Source: an uncultured Brevundimonas sp. (GTDB taxonomy: Bacteria > Pseudomonadota > Alphaproteobacteria > Caulobacterales > Caulobacteraceae). Taken from it: DNA of 7,748 nucleotides. The stretch spans positions 1-7,748 of the forward strand of contig NZ_CALTWS010000131.1 in assembly GCF_943913055.1 (NCBI RefSeq). Direction: 5' to 3'. The notes below the pieces were generated by a model. That model had not been told where the DNA came from and searched no databases. It saw only the letters and a list, made by a program, of their open reading frames with translations. The position numbers and the translations under genes are program-made. The first letter of the stretch is position 1; each line of letters begins with the position of its first letter. Of this stretch, positions 1-7,057 are shown piece by piece.

Positions 1-3000
1 GAGGCACCCGGCAGAACCTGCGGACCCTCGTCCCCATCCTTGGCCAGGACCTCGTTGACCGCACCGGGCAGAACCTGAGGTCCGCTGTCGGTCTTGGCGT
101 CGTCGGCGCGCAGGGGCTGGGTCTCGAACGCCGGAGCCGCCAGCGGATTGCCGGTGATGTCGTAGATGCCGTCCGAGAACTGCAGCCGCTCGACGTTGAT
201 CAGCCGGTTATTGCCGTCGGCCCCGATGACGCGGGTTTCGCCGCCCGCCTCGGTGATCGTGTAGCTGGCCCGCGTGCCGCTGAAGACCGCTAGGTCGATG
301 CCCGCTCCGCCGTCGATATAGTCGTCGCCCAGGCCGCCGATGATGGTGTCGTTGCCGTCGCCGGCCCGGATGGTGTCATCCCCGCCCAGGGCATAGATCT
401 CGTCCGAGCGGAAGGAGCCGATGATCGTCTCGGCGTTGTTGCTGCCTTCCATATACTGATAGCCCGAGGCCAGGATGAACACGCCGTCGGCGAACTGGAC
501 CCGCTCGATATTGCGGATGGTATCGGTACCGTCCGCCCCAACCACCCTGACGCCACCGTCGGGCAAGGTAGTGATGGTATAGTTGGCGATCGAGCCGGAG
601 AAGACGGCGATGTCGTCACCGGCCCCACCGTCCATCGTGTCGTTGCCCAGGCCGCCGAAGAAGACATCGTCGCCGCCTTCGCCGAAGATGGTGTCATCCC
701 CGCCCAGGCCATAGAGTTCATCCGAGCGGAAGGTGCCGATCATGGTCTCGGCGTTGTTGCTGCCCTCCAGATACTGACGACCCGTGGCCAGGATGAACAC
801 GCCGTCCGCGAACTGAACGCGTTCGACATTGCGGATCACGTCCGAGCCATCGGCCCCGACCACGCTGACGCCGCCCGCCACCGAAGTGATGGTGTAGCCG
901 GAAATCGAGCCGGAGAAGAAGGCGATGTCGTCGCCCGCGCCGCCGTCGATGGTGTCATTGCCCAGGCCGCCAATAATGACGTCATTGCCGCCCTCGCCGT
1001 TGATGGTGTCATCCCCGGCCAGACCGTACATTTCGTCGGCCCGGAACGAGCCGATCATGGTCTCGGCGTTATTGCTGCCCTCCATGTACTGGCGGCCTGT
1101 CGCCAGAATGAAGACGCCATCGTCGAACTGGACGCGCTCGATGTTGCGGATGGTGTCCGAGCCGCTGGCCCCCACCACGCTGACATCGCCGTTCGGAAGG
1201 GAATTGATGCTGTAGTTGGCGATGGACCCCGAGAAAACGGCGATGTCGTCACCGGCCCCGCCATCCATGAAATCATTGCCCAGACCTCCGAGGATCAGAT
1301 CGTCACCGCCGCTGCCGTTCAGAGTGTCGTCGCCGCCAAGGCCACGCATCTCGTCCGAGCCCGCCGTGCCGTTCAAGGTCTCGCCGTTGGCGGTACCCTC
1401 GAAATAGCGGAAGCCCGTGGCCAGCACATAGGTGCCGTCATCGAACCGCACCCGCTCGATGCTGGTCAAGGTGTCGGTGCCGTCCGCACCGGTGACGATC
1501 AGACTGCCGTTCGGCCCGCTGGAGAAGCTGTAGCTGCCCAGATTGCCTGCGAAGACCGCCGTGTCCGTGCCCGCATCCCCGTTGATCGTATCGTTGCCCA
1601 GACCACCGGTGATCACGTCGTCGCCGTCGCCGCCATTGATGATCTCGGCCACGGAGGTGCCCTGAAGCACATCGTTGGCCGACGTGCCGTTGATCGTGTC
1701 ACCGGGCGATGTGATGGCATTGCCGTTTATGTCGCGCAGGCCGTCCGCGAACTGCAGTCGCTCGACCCCCGTGAGTTGATCCGTACCCTCGGCCCCCGTG
1801 ATCGTGGTCACACCATTGGCTGTGCTGATCGTATAGGCCGAGCGGTTGCCGCTGTAGACCGCCGTGTCCAGGCCATCGCCACCATTCAGGGTGTCATTGC
1901 CCAGCCCGCTGGTCAGAAGATCGTCACCGGCGTCGCCGTTGAGAGTGGAGCCGGTCAGCACCGTCGGCGCAAAGGGCGCGCTGGGTACTGAAACGTGCAG
2001 CGTATAGCTGCCGCCTACTGCCGGCGGTTTGGACGTAAAGGTATTGCCCTGGTTGCTGTCCCACTCGGCGACCTGAATGTAATAGGTGCCAGCGGCGGTG
2101 AAGGTGTAGGACAACCCCGAGTCCGTGCCGCGGCTTCCCGAATCCGACGACGAGTCATCGTTGGCGGACAGCTCAACGCCGTTGGCGTCGAACAGGCGCA
2201 AGGTCGAATCAAAGCTTGCACCGTCGATATCGAAGACGACGACATCGCCTGCGGCCACGGTTACGGCATAGTATTCCAACCCGCCATGCGTGGACGCCAC
2301 GACCGTGGCATGCGGAACGGTCGTTGAGTTCCCAATGGCCGAATTGGCCAGCTTGTCGAAGCCACCGGCCAGGGACACCGCCGTGGCAATGGTGGCATTC
2401 GCAGTCCCGGCTCCCTTGATGATATCGACTGCGGCGCTCGATTCACCTGGCGCACCCGCGAACAGCTGATCGTTGCCGCCACCACCGTTCAAGGTGTCGA
2501 TACCGCCGCCGCCGCGGATCACATTGGCGTTGGCATCTCCCGTCAGCACGTCGCTGAAGGCTGACCCGGTGATACCTTCGATCGAGACGAAAGTATCGCT
2601 GCCGTCAGCACCGGTCGAAGTGCCAAGCGCGAGATTTACAGTCACACCGGCCGTCGCGCCTGAATAGTCGGCGATGTCTACGCCGGCCCCACCATTCAAG
2701 GTGTCGTTGCCGAGCCCGCCGGCGAGGATATCGTCACCGTCACCGCCGTTCAGCGTGTCAGCGCCAAACCCGCCTTCAAGACGATCATTGCCGCCCAGAC
2801 CGTTCAGGACATCGTTACCGCCAAGCCCGCTGAGCGTGTCGGCCAGCGCCGTGCCGTTGATCGTCTCGTTGGTGATGTCGCCAGACACGGACAGCCCTCC
2901 AGTGGGAGCCGCAGCGATCGTCGTGTCCGAAAAGGCCAGAAACTCGACATTACGTACGGTGACCGTGCCGCCCGGTCCCGTGACCGTCCCCACCTGCCCG

Positions 3001-4343
3001 TTCCAGGTGATCGTATAGGCCGACCTCGCGCCGGAAAACACGACCGTATCGGTTCCCAGTCCGCCATCGATGGTGTCGTTGCCGCCACCGCCCGTCAGGC
3101 GATTGTCGCCCGAGTTGCCGCGTATCGTGTCGTTCCCGCTGCCTCCGATCGCGTTTTCGATGACCGCGCCGAGAGCAATCGAGACATTGCCCACCAATCC
3201 TCCCACGCTGGAAAAGGCGGCTTGACGCAAATCAATGACGCTGTCGGACGAATAGCCTGAGAAGTCGAAGGTGTCGTTCCCACCGGCATCCCAGACCGCA
3301 AAGATCAGGACCGAATTGGCGAAACTGGCGCTGAACCAGCTCTGGCCCGCATTGGAGTTGAAGCCATAGGTGGTATCGCCGGTGCGGGTCGTGGTGTTGG
3401 CCCCGTAAAGCCGCTGTACCGCCGAAATGTCGTCGAGTTGGGGTACAGAAGCGTAGAAGCGGGTTCCAACGCCGTTGACACGATAGTTGGCGCCCGTCTC
3501 CGCCTCGCTGAAATAGCTCATGATGCTATATTGGAGGGAATCCTCGAAATAGGTCGCATCGGCACCGTAGGTGGGCCCGGTATTGGCGGACGCATTGTAG
3601 GCGGCAGGGTGGCTGAGGCCGATGGCGTGCCCGATCTCATGCAACAGCGTCAGCTGACCATAGCCGCCCTGAATGGGGTTGGCGTTGTAGCTGAGCGAAC
3701 TGTTGATCCAGACGTTGCCGGCATTGGCACTTGCGGCCGTGTTGCCTGGCTGACCGCCGGGCAGATAGGCAAAGGCCGCAGCGCCGGATTGCCCTGAACT
3801 GTAGTTGCCGAGCAGGATGGTGGCGTTGTCGGAATAACCCGCACCGTCATCCACGCGATTGAACGTGATGTTGGCGACGTCAGACCATGCGGACAGAGCT
3901 CTCAGCGTCGCTGCGATCTGGCTGGTGCTGAACTGTGTGAAGCCGGCGGTATCAGTCGGCATTACCACCGCCGTTGCCCTGAACGCATAGGTCACTGTTG
4001 CAGGCGTTCCCAGAGCCGTCGCCCAGCTCTGGTTCGTGCGGGTGATCTGAGCCCCTGCGTCACCCGTCAGCAGAGACGGCTTGCCGTTATTGCCGAAACC
4101 ACCGCGATCATCACCGTTGAAGATCAGCCCCTGCCCACCGCCATCCGTTCCGTCGTTCGGGCCACGGAACACCCCGCAACAGCCGCAGATCTGATAGCTG
4201 GCGATGTCTCCGAAAGGGGAGTTCGTCGGACCGGCCCCACCCTCGACAAATCGGCGACCACCGCCAGAACCAGCCTCGGAGTCCAGCTCTGCATTGAAAG
4301 TCGAGCGTCGGTCGAAACGAGTGGTTGAAAATGAATCAAACAT
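1..4343 (-). CDS. Giant RTX serralysin-type (M10B) zinc metalloprotease, C-terminus outside window
   Basis: Secreted, calcium-binding zinc endopeptidase of the serralysin family. The frame stays open for 1447 codons from the ATG at 4343 to the window edge, so the C-terminus is missing; serralysins are usually ~470-500 residues. The zinc site HEIGHAIGLSHP has H235, E236, H239 and H245; the Met-turn SIMSYF has M275 and Y277. Around 351-400 lies the serralysin C-terminal domain (WDAGGNDTFDFSGYS at its start), and GGxGxDxxx RTX nonapeptides begin near 400. More RTX blocks lie at about 488-650. A PPC-like beta domain lies at about 686-784 (FDSTLRLFDANGVEL, YTFTAAGTYYIQV). From about 795 RTX blocks lead into a tandem array of ~105-residue modules. 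The N-terminus has no Sec signal, so type I (ABC) export with a C-terminal signal is expected from the family. The only cysteines I found are C53, C55 and C56. AAGGGG six bases upstream supports the start. The substrate is unknown; S-layer or surface-protein processing, as for Caulobacter SapA, is only an analogy. Confidence 0.93.
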   Translation of the reverse strand, partial: MFDSFSTTRFDRRSTFNAELDSEAGSGGGRRFVEGGAGPTNSPFGDIASYQICGCCGVFRGPNDGTDGGGQGLIFNGDDRGGFGNNGKPSLLTGDAGAQITRTNQSWATALGTPATVTYAFRATAVVMPTDTAGFTQFSTSQIAATLRALSAWSDVANITFNRVDDGAGYSDNATILLGNYSSGQSGAAAFAYLPGGQPGNTAASANAGNVWINSSLSYNANPIQGGYGQLTLLHEIGHAIGLSHPAAYNASANTGPTYGADATYFEDSLQYSIMSYFSEAETGANYRVNGVGTRFYASVPQLDDISAVQRLYGANTTTRTGDTTYGFNSNAGQSWFSASFANSVLIFAVWDAGGNDTFDFSGYSSDSVIDLRQAAFSSVGGLVGNVSIALGAVIENAIGGSGNDTIRGNSGDNRLTGGGGNDTIDGGLGTDTVVFSGARSAYTITWNGQVGTVTGPGGTVTVRNVEFLAFSDTTIAAAPTGGLSVSGDITNETINGTALADTLSGLGGNDVLNGLGGNDRLEGGFGADTLNGGDGDDILAGGLGNDTLNGGAGVDIADYSGATAGVTVNLALGTSTGADGSDTFVSIEGITGSAFSDVLTGDANANVIRGGGGIDTLNGGGGNDQLFAGAPGESSAAVDIIKGAGTANATIATAVSLAGGFDKLANSAIGNSTTVPHATVVASTHGGLEYYAVTVAAGDVVVFDIDGASFDSTLRLFDANGVELSANDDSSSDSGSRGTDSGLSYTFTAAGTYYIQVAEWDSNQGNTFTSKPPAVGGSYTLHVSVPSAPFAPTVLTGSTLNGDAGDDLLTSGLGNDTLNGGDGLDTAVYSGNRSAYTISTANGVTTITGAEGTDQLTGVERLQFADGLRDINGNAITSPGDTINGTSANDVLQGTSVAEIINGGDGDDVITGGLGNDTINGDAGTDTAVFAGNLGSYSFSSGPNGSLIVTGADGTDTLTSIERVRFDDGTYVLATGFRYFEGTANGETLNGTAGSDEMRGLGGDDTLNGSGGDDLILGGLGNDFMDGGAGDDIAVFSGSIANYSINSLPNGDVSVVGASGSDTIRNIERVQFDDGVFILATGRQYMEGSNNAETMIGSFRADEMYGLAGDDTINGEGGNDVIIGGLGNDTIDGGAGDDIAFFSGSISGYTITSVAGGVSVVGADGSDVIRNVERVQFADGVFILATGRQYLEGSNNAETMIGTFRSDELYGLGGDDTIFGEGGDDVFFGGLGNDTMDGGAGDDIAVFSGSIANYTITTLPDGGVRVVGADGTDTIRNIERVQFADGVFILASGYQYMEGSNNAETIIGSFRSDEIYALGGDDTIRAGDGNDTIIGGLGDDYIDGGAGIDLAVFSGTRASYTITEAGGETRVIGADGNNRLINVERLQFSDGIYDITGNPLAAPAFETQPLRADDAKTDSGPQVLPGAVNEVLAKDGDEGPQVLPGA
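4..87 (-). repeat. 57-bp (19-residue) tandem repeat running off the window edge
   Basis: The protein segment GPQVLPGAVNEVLAKDGDE is followed directly by a second GPQVLPGA at the window edge. In DNA the segment at 4-27 matches that at 61-84 in 20 of 24 positions, with a period of 57 bp. A weaker match, AKTDS just before the first copy against AKDGDE, hints at an older copy. The repeat lies after the last RTX module, in an acidic, low-complexity stretch. How many copies follow cannot be seen. Confidence 0.65.
176..1755 (-). repeat. In-gene tandem array of ~105-residue RTX modules (period 315/318 bp)
   Basis: Within the protease gene the same marker (complement of cgaactg or a close variant, encoding the QF in ERVQFADG) recurs at 176, 491, 809, 1124, 1442 and 1748. 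The spacings are 315, 318, 315, 318 and 306 bp, all multiples of three. Each protein module reads in order: xDTIRNIERVQFADGVFILA, QYMEGSNNAETMIG, GLGGDDTI, two or three GGxGxD turns, then a FSGSIxxYTI strand pair. The three central modules are the most alike. The outer copies (near 176 and 1442-1748) have diverged and lack parts such as the EGSNNAET segment. The listed bounds are the outermost marker positions, not exact module edges. Confidence 0.85.
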
Positions 4344-4349
4344 GAGACG

Positions 4350-4355
4350 CCCCTT
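4350..4355 (-). promoter_or_regulatory. Ribosome binding site of the RTX protease
   Basis: AAGGGG on the minus strand lies 6 bases before the ATG at 4343. It is a good Shine-Dalgarno match and fixes the start; no other in-frame start with comparable spacing is evident. Confidence 0.7.
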
Positions 4356-4373
4356 GCGCGTTTGGTTCCCATC

Positions 4374-4401
4374 ACCCTAGCGAAGGAAATCGGGTCGGCA
4401 A
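4374..4401 (-). promoter_or_regulatory. Putative housekeeping (Caulobacter sigma-73-like) promoter of the protease
   Basis: On the minus strand TTGCCGA (4401-4395) is followed after 13 bases by GCTAGGGT (4381-4374). The established Caulobacter consensus is TTGACGS, a 10-14 base spacer, then GCTANAWC. The -35 box and the GCTA core fit; the 3' half of the -10 box is weaker. The -10 box ends about 30 bases before the protease ATG, giving a short leader. This suggests the protease can be transcribed independently of the upstream glycan genes. It was assigned by eye and not tested. Confidence 0.4.
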
Positions 4402-4471
4402 GCGGCACCATTGCAAAGCACAATCAGCCGCGAACGACGGCACGTATGCTTGTTGATCACTCGCTGCATCA

Positions 4472-4489
4472 GCCGGGCCTGAACCCGGC
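4472..4489 (-). terminator. GC hairpin just after the SDR-GT4 stop codon, terminator-like
   Basis: A perfect 6-bp inverted repeat, GCCGGG and CCCGGC with a 6-base loop, begins 2 bases after the TGA at 4494-4492. In the direction of transcription it is followed by TGATGC, not a T-run, so it is not a textbook intrinsic terminator. It could still end or stabilise the glycan mRNA, or act with Rho. The position between a stop codon and a separate promoter supports a transcript boundary. Confidence 0.4.
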
Positions 4490-4491
4490 AA

Positions 4492-6471
4492 TCAGGGTCC
4501 GTAGGTGTCGGCCGTGCGACCGATAACCGCGTCTGTCGAAAATTCGGCCTCTACCAGATGCCGTCCGGCCCTGCCGAAGCGGACCCTCATGGATGGGTCC
4601 AGAATGACTTGCCCGAGGGCATGAGACAGGGCGACAGCGTCGCGCGCGGGTACCAGCCGCCCATTGAGGCCATCAATCACGATTTCGCGACACCCCGGCA
4701 CATCGGTCGAAACGATGGCCCGACCGCAGGAGGCGGCCTCGATCAGGGCCTTGGGAACGCCTTCGCGGTAAGAGGGCAGGCAGACGATGTTGGCCTGGGC
4801 GAAGACGGTCGCCATGTCGCGGCGAAACCCCCAGGCCTCCATGCCGTCCCGCACGAACCCAGCCAGTTCCTCGGCCGTGATCGCGTCAGGGTTCGCCGGA
4901 TCCAGATCTCCGACGAGCGCGAAACGGGCCTCGACCCCACGCGAACGCAGCAGCGCCGCCGCTGCCGCAAACTCGCGCACGCCCTTGGACGCCAGCAGGC
5001 GCGCCGGAAAGACGACGAGAGGCGGCGTACTGTCGGACTCTGGCGTCACCGGATAATCGGCCACATCCACGCCCGAGCCCTTGATGACCAGGCTGTTGTC
5101 GGTCCGCGCGACACCCTTGCGCAGAAAATAGGCGTGGTCGTCGCCGTTCTGAAAGATGACGGTGGTCCGGCGACGACGAAGAAGCGGGCGCAGAGCGGCC
5201 TCGATACCCAGCCGCAGGGTCTTCGCCCGCAGAGTATCGTTGATGTAGGTCGATCCCAGGCCGGTGACGATGCAGACGACCCTGGGCAGGCGGGTCTGCA
5301 GCCCGGCCAGGGCGGTCAGGAACATGACCTTCAGACCGCTGGCGTGAACCACGTCAGGCCGCAGCCGCTTGATGGCCTGGGCCAGGGCGCGGCTGGCCCG
5401 CAGGTCGCCGCGAGGCGATATGCCCCGCGCCACGCCGTCGATCCGCACAGGCAAAATACCCTCGGCCGCCAGGGCCGCGGCATGATCGTCGACATCGCTA
5501 CCGGCGACGGCCACACGAAAGCCGCGGCGCATGGCCTCGCGGGCCAGGAGAATGCGGTGCGACAGAAAATACGGCGTCGTATTGGTGACATAGAGGACCA
5601 GGCGGCCGTCAGGGGATGGTCCGGCCAGCGCCTTGGCCACCGCCTCCGTGCCCGACTGCTGCGGCTGCCAGGCCCAATCTTTCCAGTGCGACCGGTCGAT
5701 GCAGAGGGGATCGAACAGGCTGGTCGCCATTTCACCCCGGCCGATCAGCGACAGGGGCGCGGCAAGAAGCGCGCGGGGAAAGGAGAACAGACGGGCGCGG
5801 TGACCTTTCGCCTGGGCCATCGCTGAGACCAGTCGGGGCGTGTCGAAATCATCGGGATCGGCGGGAATGAGCGCACCGGCGACCACAGGCCCATCGATGG
5901 CGCGATCCAGGGCGCTGAGCAGATTGTCGATGGAGCAGAAGCTGCGCCGTCCGCGGGCCGCGCCGAACGGCAGCGGCAGGCCGGTGGCGACCAGCCGAGC
6001 CAGCAATGGGAAACTACCCTTGCTTCCGGGCCCGTAGATCATCGGCGGACGCAGCACGACCAGTTCCATGCCGGCCTGATCGGCGATAGCCTTCACGACC
6101 ACTTCGGCTTCGGCCTTGGACTGGCCATAGGCGTTGTCGGGGTGCAGGGGCGACTGCGGCCCGACGGGAAAGGCCGAGGCCTTGCCGTGGACGTGCAGCG
6201 AACTCATGAAGACCAGGCGGCGCACGCCGTGATCAGCCGCCGCACGGGCCACGGCGGCGGCCATGTCGACATTGACCCGGCGCAACTCCTCCATCGAGGC
6301 GCGGCTGGTGGTGATGCCGGCCAGATGAACGACGCAATCCAGCCCGGCAAAGTCGTAGGTCGTATCGCGCCCGAACAGGCGGACGTCCTCACGGCCCTGA
6401 GCCCGCAGGTGCTGCGTGAGGGCGCGGCCGACGAAGCCGGTGGCTCCGGTGATGCCGATATGCTCAGCCAC
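4492..6471 (-). CDS. Fusion: WbpV/WreQ/Gne-type SDR nucleotide-sugar enzyme + PglA-like GT4 glycosyltransferase
   Basis: Cytoplasmic two-domain enzyme of 659 residues from the GTG at 6471. Residues about 4-280 are an extended SDR: nucleotide-binding TGATGFVG (8-15), SS near 90, catalytic YGQSK (Y115, K119), then RPPMIYGPGSKGSF and PLPFGAARGRRSF typical of the WbpV/WreQ/UDP-glucose 4-epimerase-like group. It acts on a UDP-sugar, as a 4-epimerase or as a 4-keto reductase (UDP-QuiNAc formation); the sequence does not decide which. Residues about 289-659 are a GT-B, GT4 transferase resembling PglA: VTGLGSTYI (402-410), FQNGDD (440-445), GSGVD (465-469), R491 and K496, and the EX7E pair E570/E578. 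This domain probably adds the second sugar to an undecaprenyl-PP-sugar. The GTG is chosen because AGGGAG lies 9 bases upstream and because it starts just before the first Rossmann strand. A TTG at 6501 and a GTG at 6492 are also in frame. The gene overlaps the upstream transferase stop by 8 bases. These two enzymes are usually separate neighbouring genes. Confidence 0.88.
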   Translation of the reverse strand: MAEHIGITGATGFVGRALTQHLRAQGREDVRLFGRDTTYDFAGLDCVVHLAGITTSRASMEELRRVNVDMAAAVARAAADHGVRRLVFMSSLHVHGKASAFPVGPQSPLHPDNAYGQSKAEAEVVVKAIADQAGMELVVLRPPMIYGPGSKGSFPLLARLVATGLPLPFGAARGRRSFCSIDNLLSALDRAIDGPVVAGALIPADPDDFDTPRLVSAMAQAKGHRARLFSFPRALLAAPLSLIGRGEMATSLFDPLCIDRSHWKDWAWQPQQSGTEAVAKALAGPSPDGRLVLYVTNTTPYFLSHRILLAREAMRRGFRVAVAGSDVDDHAAALAAEGILPVRIDGVARGISPRGDLRASRALAQAIKRLRPDVVHASGLKVMFLTALAGLQTRLPRVVCIVTGLGSTYINDTLRAKTLRLGIEAALRPLLRRRRTTVIFQNGDDHAYFLRKGVARTDNSLVIKGSGVDVADYPVTPESDSTPPLVVFPARLLASKGVREFAAAAALLRSRGVEARFALVGDLDPANPDAITAEELAGFVRDGMEAWGFRRDMATVFAQANIVCLPSYREGVPKALIEAASCGRAIVSTDVPGCREIVIDGLNGRLVPARDAVALSHALGQVILDPSMRVRFGRAGRHLVEAEFSTDAVIGRTADTYGP

Positions 6472-7039
6472 GGACGCGGTCTCCCTGGCCACTGCCGACA
6501 ACGGTCATCAGGACCAGGCGGAGATAGTCCTTCAGATTGGGATGCGCGGTCCAGATGGCGTCCTCTCGCGCCAGCTCGACGGGGGTCGACATGTCCAGGC
6601 CGATGACCTGGGCGCGGCCGGTGACGCCGGGACGGGCTTCATAGACGCCGAGCGCCTGACGCGCCTGGACCAGTTCGGTCTGAACCGGCAGGCAGGGGCG
6701 CGGTCCGACCAGGCTCATCTCGCCCTTCAGCACATTCCAGAGTTGGGGCAGCTCGTCGATCTTGAGCCGACGCAGGGTGCGACCCAAAGGCGTGACCGAA
6801 GCGGCCGACACTTCATGGGTGCCGACGGCCTGGGTGCCTTCTGCCATCGTGCGCAGCTTGTAGCAGACGAAGGGCTGCTGGTGCCGGCCGACGCGCACCT
6901 GCCGGAACAGGGCCGGGCCAGGGGAATCCCGTCTGACCATGACACCCGCCACCAGCACGATGGGCAGGGCCAGCAATCCGCCGAACAGACCGGCGCAGAT
7001 GTCCAGCAGCCGGATGGCAGCCATGTCGAAGGACTTCAT
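6464..7039 (-). CDS. Monotopic phosphoglycosyl transferase (PglC/WreU-type initiating sugar transferase)
   Basis: This 191-residue enzyme is expected to transfer a sugar-1-phosphate from a UDP-sugar to undecaprenyl phosphate at the inner face of the cytoplasmic membrane, the first step of glycan assembly. Features of the bacterial sugar transferase family (PF02397) are present: a hydrophobic re-entrant membrane helix at about 10-34, SPGP at 39-42, FRQVRVG, YKLRTM at 60-65, the catalytic Asp-Glu pair D95-E96 in IDELPQLWNVLKGEMSL, VGPRP at 111-115 and RPGVTGRAQV at 136-145. The length fits the small core-only forms (PglC ~200 residues), not the long WbaP/WcaJ forms with extra membrane helices. 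Start ATG at 7039 has AAGAG 7 bases upstream, a modest ribosome site. The gene lies 18 bases after the asparagine synthetase gene and overlaps the SDR-GT4 gene by 8 bases, so the three form a likely operon. The sugar cannot be told from sequence; an N-acetylated, perhaps 6-deoxy, hexosamine is plausible from the neighbour. Confidence 0.93.
   Translation of the reverse strand: MKSFDMAAIRLLDICAGLFGGLLALPIVLVAGVMVRRDSPGPALFRQVRVGRHQQPFVCYKLRTMAEGTQAVGTHEVSAASVTPLGRTLRRLKIDELPQLWNVLKGEMSLVGPRPCLPVQTELVQARQALGVYEARPGVTGRAQVIGLDMSTPVELAREDAIWTAHPNLKDYLRLVLMTVVGSGQGDRVRG
6481..6486 (-). promoter_or_regulatory. Ribosome binding site deciding the GTG start of the SDR-GT4 fusion
   Basis: AGGGAG on the minus strand lies 9 bases before the GTG at 6471, inside the end of the sugar transferase gene. 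The next junction reads GTGGCTGA: start of the fusion gene and stop of the transferase overlap. This arrangement suggests translational coupling and argues against the longer TTG start at 6501, which would lie upstream of this site. Confidence 0.6.
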
Positions 7040-7057
7040 CTAGGAACTCTTGAACGT

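Noticed and set aside
176..1755. Regular repeats considered as a CRISPR array or intergenic repeat
   Set aside because: The period is ~315 bp, all spacings are multiples of three and the frame is open throughout, so these are protein-coding RTX modules.
925..3018. Several plus- and minus-strand open frames rich in S, P, R and A within the protease region
   Set aside because: All are shadows of the RTX-encoding frame. The repeated GGxGxD codons give repeated low-complexity peptides in other frames.
4124..4423. Minus-strand 99-codon frame spanning the protease start
   Set aside because: It overlaps the protease N-terminus in another frame, has no homology signal I recognise, and the protease frame has the ribosome site and family motifs.
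4558..5826. 422-codon open frame on the plus strand, opposite the SDR-GT4 gene
   Set aside because: It lies wholly antisense to a gene with clear domain motifs, has no recognisable family features, and its composition (rich in G, R, Q, D, H) is what codon bias on the opposite strand of a GC-rich gene gives.
6472..6501. Longer TTG start (6501) for the SDR-GT4 gene
   Set aside because: The added ten residues (SAVARETAS part) have no family match, the AGGGAG site lies downstream of this TTG, and the GTG at 6471 gives the usual short lead into the Rossmann strand.
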